Below, piece after piece: positions 12,241 through 23,213 of a DNA stretch of 64,000 bases. The position numbers and the translations under genes are program-made. The DNA is from Azolla caroliniana (lineage: Eukaryota; Polypodiophyta). Where the stretch lies: the NCBI GenBank assembly GCA_043228905.1, contig JBHGNT010000004.1, positions 22,320,001 through 22,384,000 on the forward strand. The letters run 5' to 3'. Within the stretch, counting starts at the first letter, position 1, and each line of letters begins with the position of its first letter. Under the pieces are notes generated by a model. That model searched no databases. It had not been told where the DNA came from and worked only from the letters and a program-made list of their open reading frames with translations.

Positions 12241-13353
12241 ATGAGATTAATTACTTACTACTAGCTCAACAACCGAATTGATTGATTTGATGACACGAGA
12301 CAAGTAGCTAAGAGCAAAAGAGGACTTATTGAAGTGTCCATTTTCTCATGATGATTCCTAAAAGTTTCCCATTCAAGATGGTTCCAAGTAACTTCATCTA
12401 GCTCTACCTGCCCTCTATCTAGCCTTTCACCTTTCCCGTACCCATTGGAAACTATGTTCTGCCATTGGTTTAAAAACTTGCGACTTACGCCTGTCAACTC
12501 ACTTATGCCCAATTTGAGTACCCGAGAAGCAAATGACTCACCTATAGGGAATGCCACTTATAGGGGGAAGAGATGAAGAACTTAGGCCTAGGAGACACCC
12601 ACAAACACATAGGAAAAGAAAGAGATACGTTCTCCACAACAAATAAGAGGCGGCCTTTATTTAAGGTTCTATGTAGAGTGCCTTCAACATTACTTGGCTT
12701 TGGATATTAAAAAACAAACCCAACATTCGCATCATCAATGTGGTAGCTATTATATAATTTCTCATCATCAATGTGGTAGCCATTATATAATTTCTCGGGG
12801 GTTAACAAGGTTCATTTTTTGAATCAAGCTTACCTTTTTATGGGCTTCCTTGTATCTTGGAAAGTTGTGTGACAAACTTCCTTAGCATATATGTACATGT
12901 TAAATTTGGATGACAATTCTCTAATGTGACACATATCCATTCTCATGTTATGTCTCAACAAGGAACTTGTAAGGAACTCAATTTTAAAGAACAATCATAC
13001 ATATGAAATACATTTATGGAGAGTGTAAGGAACTCAATTGTACAGAACAATCATACATATGAAATACATTTATGGAGAGTGTTACTCTTTTGTAGGATTT
13101 CTCTCAAGTGCTCTCATAAGCGTAAAACACACCTAGGATGGGGCAATATAAACATATAATAGGCTATCATATGTAACCTCAACATTTGAGTTACAATCAC
13201 ATCAACCCACATACATATATACATACACGTACGCATGCACACGTGGATGTACACACACAGACACAGACACATTGTACATGCATATGCATGTGTTAACCAC
13301 ATTTTGAAACAACCTAAGTTATCTAACAATTTAGAAATATTATGAATTTATAT
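12241..13353. other. Intergenic, with two small tandem duplications
   Basis: No gene seen. ATCATCAATGTGGTAG plus CATTATATAATTTCTC is duplicated at about 12731-12796. A 56-bp unit beginning AAGGAACTCAATT is duplicated back to back at 12971-13026 and 13027-13082 with only a few differences. A CA/TG-rich cryptic simple sequence follows at about 13200-13290. Confidence 0.7.
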
Positions 13354-14768
13354 TATGTGAAATGCACATAAGAGATCAAAACCAGTCTACTTAGCTTCTT
13401 ACTTCTTAATCAATTTATAGTTGATACAACGGAACCCATTTGGGTTGGCTTGGTTAAAAAGGGTGTGATAAAAGGGGTGGGTCAACTTGGGTACGTGCAT
13501 CCTAAAAAGGGTGAGCTAAAAGGGTGGCACAAAAAACACATGCACACCACATTTCCCCCCTGCAAGAAACAAGAGATTGAGGGGCATGAACAAGAACAAG
13601 ACAGGTACATGAACAAGAACAAGAACAAGAACAATGGCTTGTCAAAGGAGGCGGAGCATCTGATGGCAGGTTTCAAATGGAAATCCATGGATGATTCTAG
13701 TGCGAGGCGAGGGTTACGCCCATAGAGTGCTTGAAAAGGGTTGATTTATGCAGTCATATCGTGTTTGAGGGTGGTCTTGTTGAGGCGTTCGGTGAAGATG
13801 GCGTGGGGATGTAAACATCTACGGACATGTAGTTGAGTTGCAATGACGTTGAGGATATCCCCGTGGAATTGTTGGCCTTGATAGTTGGACGGGGCTAGTG
13901 ACGGAAAACGAGCTATCCATCGGCGAATAGAGATCAATCACTCATGTGGACTGAGGGCCACCTGGACTTTGTTGAGGTGGGGGACAAGAGGGCTATCGTG
14001 TCGGAGGGGGATCGAGGAAAGATCATATGGCGGCGAAGATCAATTGCTCATGTGGACTGAGGGCCACCTGGACTTGGCTAAGGTGGGGGATGGGAGGGCT
14101 ATCGTGTCAGAGGGGAATCAAGGAAAAGATCATTTGGCAAAGAGAGATCAATCACTCGTGTGGACTAAGGGCCACTTGGACTTTGCTGAGGTGGGGGACA
14201 GGAGGGCTATCGTGTAGGAGGGGGATTGGAGAAACTCATGGGACAAGAAATTAGTGCGCAACCTAAGGTGAGGGGGAAGAGTTGGTGGGGCAAGACATAA
14301 AAATGGTGTGAGAAAGTGAGTGTCTAAGGTGAAGGTGTAGTGGGCTTGCGTGCTAGAGAGGTATAGATGGCGATTGCAAAAAAAGACTTGGATGGAGGAA
14401 GCAATGGATGTTGGGAGGCCTAACTAGTGAACTAAGGCGGTGCTAATGGAAGAGATACTACTACAACAGACTAACAAGAGTGTCGATGACGGTGGCGAGG
14501 GCGATGCTACCTACGAAGCGGAAGAGGTGGATGCTTGGATGTGGGGGTTGGTACCCTGCATCTCCACCAATATGTGAAATGCACATAAGAGATCAAAACC
14601 AAGCTACTTAACTTTTTACTTCTTAATCAATTTATAGTTGATACAACAAAACCCATTTGGGTTGGCTTGGCTAAAAAGGGTGTGCTAAAAGGGTGGGTCA
14701 ACTTGGGTACGTGCATCCTAAAAAGGGTGAGCTAAAAGGGTGGCACAAAGGAACACATGTACACCACA
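13354..14768. mobile_element. Small element with 196-bp direct terminal repeats (TRIM-like)
   Basis: Two nearly identical direct repeats, 13356-13551 and 14573-14768, both 196 bp, begin TGTGAAATGCACATAAGAG and end GCACACCACA or TACACCACA, i.e. TG...CA as in LTRs. They enclose 1,021 bp with no recognisable gag or pol. The inside contains a three-copy 106-108-bp tandem repeat at 13932-14254. The size and layout fit a terminal-repeat retrotransposon in miniature or another non-autonomous LTR element. I found no convincing primer-binding site and no matching 5-bp target duplication (TATTA before, ATATG after), so an ordinary segmental duplication remains possible. Confidence 0.55.
13932..14254 (+). 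repeat. Three-copy 106-108-bp tandem repeat inside the TRIM-like element
   Basis: GATCAATCACTCATGTGG or a close variant begins at 13932, 14038 and 14146. Each is followed by ACTGAGGGCCACCTGGACTT and GAGGGCTATCGTGT. Unit length is not a multiple of three, and the open frames across it change frame between units, so it is unlikely to encode a repeat protein. Confidence 0.85.
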
Positions 14769-15950
14769 ATATGTACATATCAAATGTCAATAACTACTTT
14801 GAGACACGTACCTATCACTCCACATTTAGAGTAATGGATATTGCTCTAGCAACTCACAAATGTGTGCAAGGTTTTTTTACTCTATTCTATATTGCCTTTG
14901 CTTATAGCATATGTGCAAGTTTAGGGTTTAGGGTTTATGTGTAGGCTAACTTGAAAGGTTGTCTAAAGGCAACATAGTATTGAAGGGATTGAATAGAAAC
15001 TAATGTCATTGAATGTATGATGATTATGTAGCTTAAGCCTTTACAATATGACTTTGGTTGGTTAATCTCCCAATCACTCAATGTCTATACATCAACACAC
15101 ACATTCATTCACCTCGTGTATTGCTTCATAGTGGCTACATGAACATTGACCCCCAACCCTAGTACATACCTATAATTGTCATGTGAGGACTACCATCATC
15201 CTTGCAAATAAGTATAGGAATCTATGAAGAATGACCTCATCTTTCCACCAACTAATTAAGACTAAACAACTAAACACTTTGTAGTTGCTATATGAGGGTT
15301 GGGATTTTATGTAGGGATTATCATTGACAATGGCGCTAACCTATGATCATGGGTAATGATTATAGCTCCAATTGTTGGTGTGTTAGGGAATGGTGGATAA
15401 ATTTGACTTGTTTAGCGGCAAAGATTATTGCTTGTCGGTTTGATGAGGAGATTGATTCAAACATATAAGTGAAATCAATGAAAACACAAATGCAACAACC
15501 CTACATCCATCTCCTCACATTTACAACACTTACTACTTAATTTTAAATGACCCAAATAACCAAATAGATAAGTGGATATGTAAATAGATAAGATATGATA
15601 TGAAATGTTCCACTTATTTGGATAGAATCCTTAGTACGCTATCCACTATTACCTTCATGAATTGGAAGAAGAGTTTCCAAAGAAATGTGCAATGCATGAA
15701 CCCAAAGATGCAAGAGTGGATAGAGGTCGATGAGAGAGACACTTCATTTAGAGAAAGGTGAATGCGGATAATATCTCTGAGAAAATATAAGCCCAAATGT
15801 AAAAGCATTGGGTTTATGTTATGAGCATAACCACAATTTATCTCATGGTAATTTGTATTATAGTATTATACCCACGATGATAAGAGTGTGAGGATTAATC
15901 AAGAGTGTAAAGAATGGAGTATTACTTCTAATCCTACAACCCTTAAGGGC

Positions 15951-15982
<32 letters not shown>

Positions 15983-16064
15983 TTCTTTGCAAAAATAGTT
16001 ACTTGTGTCTTCTTGGTTATTATGTTGGCTAGAAAAGGAGAGATTGGGCTCTTAAATTAATCGT
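14769..16064. other. Intergenic, with a telomere-like patch and a (GA)n tract
   Basis: GTTTAGGGTTTAGGGTTTA at 14919-14937 is a short interstitial run of the plant telomere motif. A GA dinucleotide tract covers 15952-15979. No gene recognised. Confidence 0.7.
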
Positions 16065-16805
16065 TTGTTTCGTTTGGGGGTCATAGAGGTGGGAGATATA
16101 GTCGAGGCTCCATCTCAAAGAATTTTGGAGTTTGTTGAAGTGCAACAATTATTACGCATCCCGCCTAATTATGGGTTTATTTGGCAACAACTACAAAATA
16201 TTGCGTTGATGCAAGGTTCTTTACCTCTACAAACAATAGAACAACCGTGGATTGATCGGTGTTTACGGGGTCAAGCGTCATTGTTACAAGTGACTACTAA
16301 TCTTTTGTATCATTGCTCTGTTGAGTCTCTTGTATGGTTATCATCTAAGGCTGAAGAAGAATGGAAAATACACAAATGTATCATGGGTGGTGGTAGATCT
16401 TACCATGTAGTTGGCATTCTAAATTGCCACTTGTAGCAAAGGTCTTCATTTGGAGAGTTTTGATTGGAGGTTTGCCTTTGGGATTAGCTCTAAAGTGTCG
16501 TGGACCAACAACAGGTAATTGTTTTTTTTTTTTGCATTGTTCAAATGGAAGATAATACTCATCGATTTATACAATGTCCGTTTGCTTGTCAAATTTGGAG
16601 CTACATTTCTCAAATTTGGCAAGTTTTATCACGATGTTATTTGACACCTAAACAGTGGGTGTTTACACAATTTACACAGGTTGACCCAAAATTAGAGATG
16701 GAGATCGTTTTTCTATTTTTGAGATATTGGGGATTGCGTCATAATTGGAACATACGCAACACTTTTGTATTCGATGGTAGACATGGAGTGAAAGTATATC
16801 TATGA
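16065..16805 (+). pseudogene. LINE (non-LTR retrotransposon) ORF2 C-terminal remnant
   Basis: After a region with WIDRCLRGQ and SVESLVWLSSKAEEEW comes the zf-RVT-type block: the segment from 16412 reads WHSKLPLVAKVFIWRVLIGG, and after a T-run near 16519-16529 the reading moves to another frame with FFCIVQMEDNTHRFIQCPF and RYWGLRHNWNIRNTFVFDG. These are the usual residues at the end of plant LINE reverse transcriptases. Stops and the homopolymer frameshift show it is dead. Only the 3' end of ORF2 is present, consistent with 5' truncation of LINE insertions. Confidence 0.75.
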
Positions 16806-17566
16806 AAGTTAAAGGGAGTACTAATGTGACAATTTTCTTTATTGGAACAAGTGGAAATTCTTTTCTCAGTGGAGTGTTTGTCTTGCGTATTGGCCATTCA
16901 ACATGTTCAATTATTGGCCATTCAACATGTTCAATTACCCATGTAGTGTAGTTATGGGTAACCAACCATACTCCATTGTCACACCCATTGTAAGTAATGT
17001 TTTCTACACACATTTATTGATATAATTGTGTGTTTTCACCAAGAGAGAGAGAGAGAGAGAGAGAACAATAATATGGTATTTTATTAAAATGGGGAACAAC
17101 ACTAAACTTGGGGGACATTATGAGGAAACGTTGAAGACATGAATACGGGTTGTGATAGAGAAATGTTGCAACTCTATAATGTGGCTAGGATATTGGTTTA
17201 CTTGTGAAAAGCCAAGTGTGGGTGGGATGTAGTCCAAAGTATCATCGCTTTGTTCTATATGCATATATTAAACATCCACACACACGCGCGTACACAGACA
17301 CTGACTTGCACATGTACTGGTATGTACATACATATGTATAAGTATGTGCATATACGAACACATATACAATAATGGTCTGTTTTAAGAGTAGAAGTCATGG
17401 TTGCCGATAAAAAGAGGAAAAGGCGAACGCATCAATTTCGAGTAGTTTTGAAAAACGGTAGCATGGGTTTCATCGGTAGAGAGATACATACATACATAAC
17501 ATACACATTACATACACACGCACACACATATGTACGTACGTACGTACATACATACATACATACATT
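16806..17566. other. Non-coding, with small repeats
   Basis: A 26-bp unit, TATTGGCCATTCAACATGTT plus CAATTA, is doubled at about 16890-16941. A (GA)n tract lies at 17042-17063 and a (CATA)n/(TACG)n microsatellite at about 17485-17574. No gene seen. Confidence 0.7.
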
Positions 17567-17574
17567 ATTACATA

Positions 17575-18560
17575 CATAGAACGTAATATTCGTGTTTGTG
17601 CAAGCATTCCAACGTTTGGAAACGAACACGTTTGAAATGGGAAAAATATGTACTCGTTTTCTTCTTCTTCATAACTAATCATTTATAGTTATTACAATTT
17701 ACCTCACCCTAATGGTAAGGAGTCATGCTATTGTTGTCTACATCTTGGGTTTGATTCCTAATTTTCTCATCTCTCTCTCTCTCACTCATTAGTACCATGT
17801 CATAGCAAATTTTTATATTAGTGTTATAATAGTTATTTTCTTTTATTTTTTTATTATTACAACTAAGCACAACCTATTGGTAAGTTGTTGTGCTACTATT
17901 ATTTGTGACTTGGGTTCAATTTCCAACTTTCTCATACCCTCTTGTTAGTGTCATGGCAAATTTTTATGTTAGTGTCATGTTCGTTTTTATTCTTTTTCTT
18001 TCTTTCTTTGTTATTAGAAATTAGGTCACCCTAGTGGTAGGTTGTTATGCTACTACTGCCTATGTCATGTTTTCTTCATATTCTCGAATATACGTTTTAT
18101 GAGTTTTTGATCGTTTCTTTTTTTCTTTCTTTGTTATTAGAAATTAGGTCACCCTAGTGGTAAGTTGTTATGCGACTATTGCCTATGTCATGTTTTCTTC
18201 ATATTCTTGAATATACGTTTTATGAGTTTTTGAACGTTTGATTAAAATTTATAATGACATATTTTGATTCAATCTCTATAGTTCATACTCATTTTTTTGT
18301 AAAGTTCTAAAGTGAGGATGATAGAGATGTCTTGATTCGCATCCCAAAAGTATGCATGTGATACAATGCAAATATTGCAACCATACTTATGTTGGTGGTT
18401 CACAATGGATTAGAGTCCACTTATTAGGATCGAGAGTGAATCAATATATAATATAGACCCTAGTCAATCCAATCCAACTTTGAGATGATTTACCATACAC
18501 GTTTGATTTGAATCATTCTCGAATGCGAATGTGCGTATGATACGTATGGTTCATTCTATG
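17575..18560 (+). mobile_element. MITE copy A (8-bp target duplication), filled with tRNA-like units
   Basis: The element starts CATAGAACGTAATATTCG and ends CGTATGGTTCATTCTATG. Read on opposite strands, both ends begin CATAGAAYG. It is flanked by the perfect 8-bp direct repeat ATTACATA (17567-17574 and 18561-18568), the target size of hAT transposons. Three other copies occur in the window. There is no transposase, so it is non-autonomous. The interior holds four tRNA-derived units. The flanking sequence is itself CATA-rich, so the target duplication is suggestive rather than decisive. Confidence 0.65.
17698..18245 (+). repeat. Four tRNA-derived SINE-like units in tandem
   Basis: Units begin near 17698, 17862, 18014 and 18137 with variants of CACCCTAGTGGTAAGTTGTTATGC, which resembles a tRNA D-arm/A box. 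About 35-40 bp later the first two have a B-box-like GGGTTTGATTCC or GGGTTCAATTTCC. Tails contain TTTTATGTTAGTGTCATG. The last two units are a 123-bp tandem duplication that has lost the B box and instead carries CGAATATACGTTTTATGAG. A fifth unit lies in MITE copy B at 22627-22790. Confidence 0.7.
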
Positions 18561-18614
18561 ATTACATACATATATTATGTACATTACATTACATACATAG
18601 GATACATACATACA

Positions 18615-18698
18615 TATATATACAGGCACAATATACCCTGCTCCTCCACAGGCAGGGCACCGAAGGAAGAAACACGGAGGCAGCGATTCCTCTACGAG
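18615..18698 (+). promoter_or_regulatory. Candidate promoter and non-coding first exon of the RING ligase gene
   Basis: TATATATA at 18615-18622 is followed by a GC-richer stretch (about 18640-18698) that ends in a possible donor (ACGAG then GTACTA). An acceptor, CATTGCTTGCAG, ends at 20582, just 49 bp before the start codon. That would make a 5' untranslated intron of about 1.9 kb. This is inference from splice-like signals only. Confidence 0.35.
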
Positions 18699-20631
18699 GT
18701 ACTACTCTCCCCCCTTCCTCCTCATTTTCATTCTCCCTGTCTCTGCATTCCTCAGTCTCAGGAATTGCCAATACTGGCCTTGCCCTCTTCTATCTCAGAG
18801 GTCTCGTCTCACCACATTTGGGACAACGAGAGTAAAAGTGTATAGCGTATTCGCAGATAGGAGATTATCTATGTCTAATGTTTCTCTTGACCTAATTGCT
18901 AAAAGTTTCGTTTGATAGAATGACTCTGAACATTTTACCTGCATTCTAAAAAGCATCCCTTTGGCCATTTTGTTGACAGAATGACAGTATGTCAAAGCAA
19001 CATCATTTGGGTGTCATACCCTGACTCATGAGAGAATACTCGTGTAAGAAATAAGAGAAGGGGTGTTTGAGTTGAAGGGTTCATGAGAAAATACCGTCTG
19101 TGCAGGCACTTTCCTCATCTCTATAAGAAGCCGTAATCTGTTGCTTACTTTGATGCAGATGATTTGTTGTAAAACGGTTGTAAATGTGTAAAATTTCATC
19201 TCAAATATGGATGACAGATTCCTTTTAAGAAGCCTCTAAGTATTACCATTTCTCTCATGACCCAAGTGATTGCCAATAATTTCCATTGTCAAATTTTTGT
19301 ATGCTGCAGTTAACTGATCCTATAGAAGACCCTAAAATAAATTCCAGGGTCATCACATTTACCTCTTATCTAAATGAAAATTCTCATCAAATGCGTCTGC
19401 TGTGAAGACATACAAAAGTTGAGCCTCTTTCTAATGGCTGAAATCAAGAAGCATTAAAGAAACAAAAAGTTGCTGTTCTCTATCCATCAATCCATTTATA
19501 TTTTCTCCAAAATTTATTGTGTTACATTGATGTTCCATTTTTCTAATGTTTAATGGAAAATGTAAAAGAATAATGAGAATATGTGAAAGTTAAAAATCAA
19601 TAGCACAGCATCAATCATAGAAGATTTAAATGCGATTATAGGAGATAAAAATGGAGCATGATCACTACATCGAAATTCCACACGGATGCATTATATTATA
19701 TATCTTATAAATCTAGGTTGGCTTTATGTAGATTAGTGTAAACAGGTCTCCTAATCATAACTAATCATTAAACAAACAAGATAATGAGACAAGCATTGTG
19801 ATAAATTGTATGCTCTGCCTATATGAGTAAAAAGGATCTCTTATTTAAAAGGTAAAGAGTCAAGATGCGAAGAGAGGAATTTAAAAATTTTGCTTACATT
19901 TTGTTGCAATAATATGTTGGCACCTAAAATGATGCAACTTCCTTAGCTTTGAAATGATGGCTTCAAAGCAAGAGTATGCTTTCTTTTCAATTCTCCTTTG
20001 CACCCCAGATATTGTATATTGTATAGAGTTGAAGGTTTCAACTCAGAATATTGCAGATGAGATAAACCAGGAAACTGCAACTGAAGTTCAGATTGTTAAT
20101 TTCAGATTAGAGCAGTCTAAGTATGAAGATATGAAATCTACAATGCAATTAGGAACGTGTTTAAACTAGGAAACTACGACTATGGGGAAAGTGCTCCAAC
20201 AAGACATCTGTCCAACATCTCATAGTAAAAATAGTCGCAATTCAATAGCCACGCGTTTTTATGGAACTACGAGTTTACTTTTGCTTTAGGTCTGAAATTC
20301 TCTGCACATTTGAAGTGGCTCTTTTTGTAGCACATTGATAAATTTGAATCTTTGGATGTGGACTTGGATAGTGAATGTCCATTTCCAAATGTAATGGTGT
20401 TTTCACATAGCTCAAGTATACTGTATGGAAGAGTGCACCTATTCACATATGATTGTGTGTTAGTTTCTCAGTATTAAATAGAGCTGTTACCATGCAGTTC
20501 TGACATTGTTTTTTATGACTTAGATGATGGCTGTGCATTTGTTTAGCATTTATCTTCTTTACAAAATAACCATTGCTTGCAGATAATAGCAAAGATAAAG
20601 AAAAAGCTAGGCTGTAAGCTAAATTGTATTG

Positions 20632-21811
20632 ATGGGAAATGGCTCCAGCAGGCGACGGAGAAATGAGGCTCCTATTTATGCTCCTCAGCCATGGTATGTT
20701 CTACCTCCAGTGCAACCAGCTTACCATCCTGTTCCATATCCACAGTATCCACCAGATCCTGTAGCGTCTCTTCCTAATGTTTACTGGCATGGCTATAATT
20801 CCCAAAGACATCCTGTACCAAATTCAAGCATTGGATGTCAGCCTCCATTACCACCAGCATCTAGTGGCACTGCCAATCCAACTCAGCAGACTGTCACAGT
20901 GCATAATGCAGTGAACATAAAGAAGGGAACCATTCGGTTGATCAAGGATACAGAACAGCTGGGATTTTATCTACTTTCTTTTATTTATGATGCGGAATCT
21001 TCAGGAAGGTATATGAGCTACATATCCATGAACTTAAGAGTCTTAGTATGGTTATTTATTGATGTGTGTTGCTTGCAGTTTCAATATTTTTCTTTTTGCA
21101 AAGGAGGATGAAAATGATTGTAGCATCAAGCCTCTTTATCCAAAAATTTTCACCCCAATAAGAATTCCTTTTGAAAGGGGCGTGTCTAAAGCATTTCAGC
21201 AAGCTTCAGGAACAGGCATATACTTGGATTGTTTTGTTCCCACTGATCTAGAGAACGAAGGAGAGGATCATGTTTGTCCATTGGTGATTAGAGCTCAAAC
21301 CAATGTGCCAGAATCTAAAGAAACCCCAACTAGTACTGGTGAGGTTGATATTGGTGCAGCACTTCCAAAATATGTGAATTCACAGATCACTCAAGCAGTC
21401 ATTCAGAAGAATGAAGCTGGAGATTGCAAGGTGCGAGTACTGCGGCAAATCATTTGGGTTGATGGTGTGAGATATGAATTGAAGGAGTTGTATGGTGTTG
21501 AAAATGTTGTGGATCAAAACAAACATGATGACGATGATTTCGGAAAGGAATGTGTTATCTGCATGTCAGAACCTCGAGATACTGCTGTAATGCCCTGCAG
21601 GCACATGGTAACTTGCATCATACCTTTGCTTATATATAAATAAAAATACATACATATTGTGTTTCATTGGGTTTCGTATCTGATTGATTTTGTGCATTTC
21701 TTGTAGTGCATGTGCAGTGGATGTGCGTCAGATTTCAAAAATCAAATGGATAAGTGTCCCATCTGTCGACAGCTTGTTGAATCACTTCTGAAAATTAAAG
21801 TTAAAAGCTAA
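20632..21811 (+). CDS. LUL: LOG2-like RING-type E3 ubiquitin ligase (LUL family)
   Basis: The family comprises membrane-attached ubiquitin ligases; LOG2 in Arabidopsis acts with GDU1 in amino-acid export. Exons 20632-21008, 21079-21607 and 21707-21811 join in matching phases to 336 residues. The protein starts MGNGSSRRRR, an N-myristoylation signal followed by basic residues. A Pro/Tyr-rich stretch (about 15-80) leads into the family domain with VTVHNAVNIKKGTIRL, FYLLSFIYDAESSG and IFLFAKEDEN. The C-terminal C3HC4 RING runs from ECVICMSEPRD (Cys 284, 287) through PCRHM and CMCSGC to CPICRQ. The ATG at 20632 is chosen because it gives the myristoylation glycine. The 3' untranslated region may end after AATAAA at 22243-22248. 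The gene is bracketed by MITE copies A and B. Confidence 0.92.
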
Positions 21812-22242
21812 CAGTATTGGACAGTATAATTATGCCTAGGTCAAGTTCCTTAAACCTGCCACAACCTTGAAAGTTTTATTGAATCGAAGTTTGGCAGGAC
21901 CTCTTCCTAAGGTCTCTAGTGCCAGTAGGCAATTTATGTGCAAGTGTTGGTGAACTATTCTCTCTGTAAATTCAGACCAGCTCTATTCGCTTATTTCTAA
22001 GAAAGGGCTGAATGTCTTTTCAAGATGTTGATCTGAGTTGTTTATCCCTCAACATGTATTCTTTGGAGATGAGGTTTGCAAGTTGTAGATACCTCCATAT
22101 TTGTAATTTCAAATTTTCTCATTGAGCTTTGAAATCTTGAATGAGCAACGAGAAGATTGGCATCTATTATGTCTAAGAAAAAGTATGATGCATAATGGCA
22201 CAGTAACATATGGAAACAAATGTAAGGAAATTTAAATAATTA

Positions 22243-22248
22243 AATAAA
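22243..22248 (+). terminator. Possible polyadenylation signal of the RING ligase gene
   Basis: AATAAA lies 432 bp after the stop codon in AT-rich sequence. Other weaker signals exist, so this is only a candidate. Confidence 0.3.
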
Positions 22249-22544
22249 CAACATTGTAAAATGTTGCACGTTTCTAAGGCAAGATTTTGGTAAAATGGGT
22301 GCTAATATTTTGGAATTTGTGGCTATTTTGCCTGAAATGATGTGGTAAGCTTAATACTTCAGAAGGCTTAGAGACAAGCAGACCATCATTCTTGGCCATA
22401 TGAGTGGAGTGGATGTGCAAGAAGGGATGCCTTGGTTCATAGAGGAGGAGAAATGGCCAAGTCATGCACCAATCTCAAAATGAGGGAATGAAAAACTAAT
22501 CAATCACACTACATAGTGATGCATCATAACGGAAGTCCAATAAG

Positions 22545-23213
22545 CATAGAGCGTAATAAACGTGTTCGTTTGGAAATGTTCAAAAAGCGAAAAATATGTG
22601 TTGATTTTTTTTTCTTGTTCTTCCTTATTAGAAATGAGCTCACCCTAGTTGTAAGTTGTTATGTTTCTATCAACTATGTCTTGGGGTTGAATCCCAATTT
22701 TCTCACCTTTCCTTCTCCCTCTCTTTAGTGTCATGTCATAGTAAAATTTTATGTTAGTATCATGTTTTCCTCGTATTCTTGAATATACGTTTTATGAGTT
22801 TTTGAACGTTTGATTATAGTTTATAATGACATTTTGATTCAATCTGTATAGTTCATACTCATTTTTTTGCAAAGTTCTAAAGTGAAGAAATTGATACCCT
22901 CAGTCGTTGCGAGATGAGAACATTGATCATTGCAAGATGAGCTCATCATCAATACAATTATGTCTTTGAATTATTTGATTTTTATGTTAGTGCTTTCTAA
23001 TGTTTAGTAGTTAAGTAATTCCTAAGTTTTGAACTTTCAATTGTGTTGACATTTGATTCAATCACTATATAATATAGACCATAGTCATTTTTTGAAATTC
23101 CAATATTTACTTATTTTTCCAACTTATAAATCCAATCCAACTTTGAGATGATTTACCATACACGTTTGATTGAATCATTCTCGAATGCGAATGCACGTAT
23201 GGTTCATTCTATG
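22545..23213 (+). mobile_element. MITE copy B, with one tRNA-like unit
   Basis: It begins CATAGAGCGTAATAAACGTG and ends CACGTATGGTTCATTCTATG, matching copy A at both ends and in the segments TTGATTCAATCTVTATAG, AGTTCATACTCATTTTTTTG and CCAATCCAACTTTGAGATG. It contains one SINE-like unit at 22627-22790 with CACCCTAGTTGTAAGTTG and the B-box-like GGGTTGAATCCC. The flanking octamers (CCAATAAG, CATAAAAG) match only partly, as expected for an older insertion. Confidence 0.7.

Noticed and set aside
13885-14254. Frames with repeated SCGLRATWTLLRWGT
   Set aside because: They come from the 106-108-bp array within the TRIM-like element and shift frame from unit to unit.
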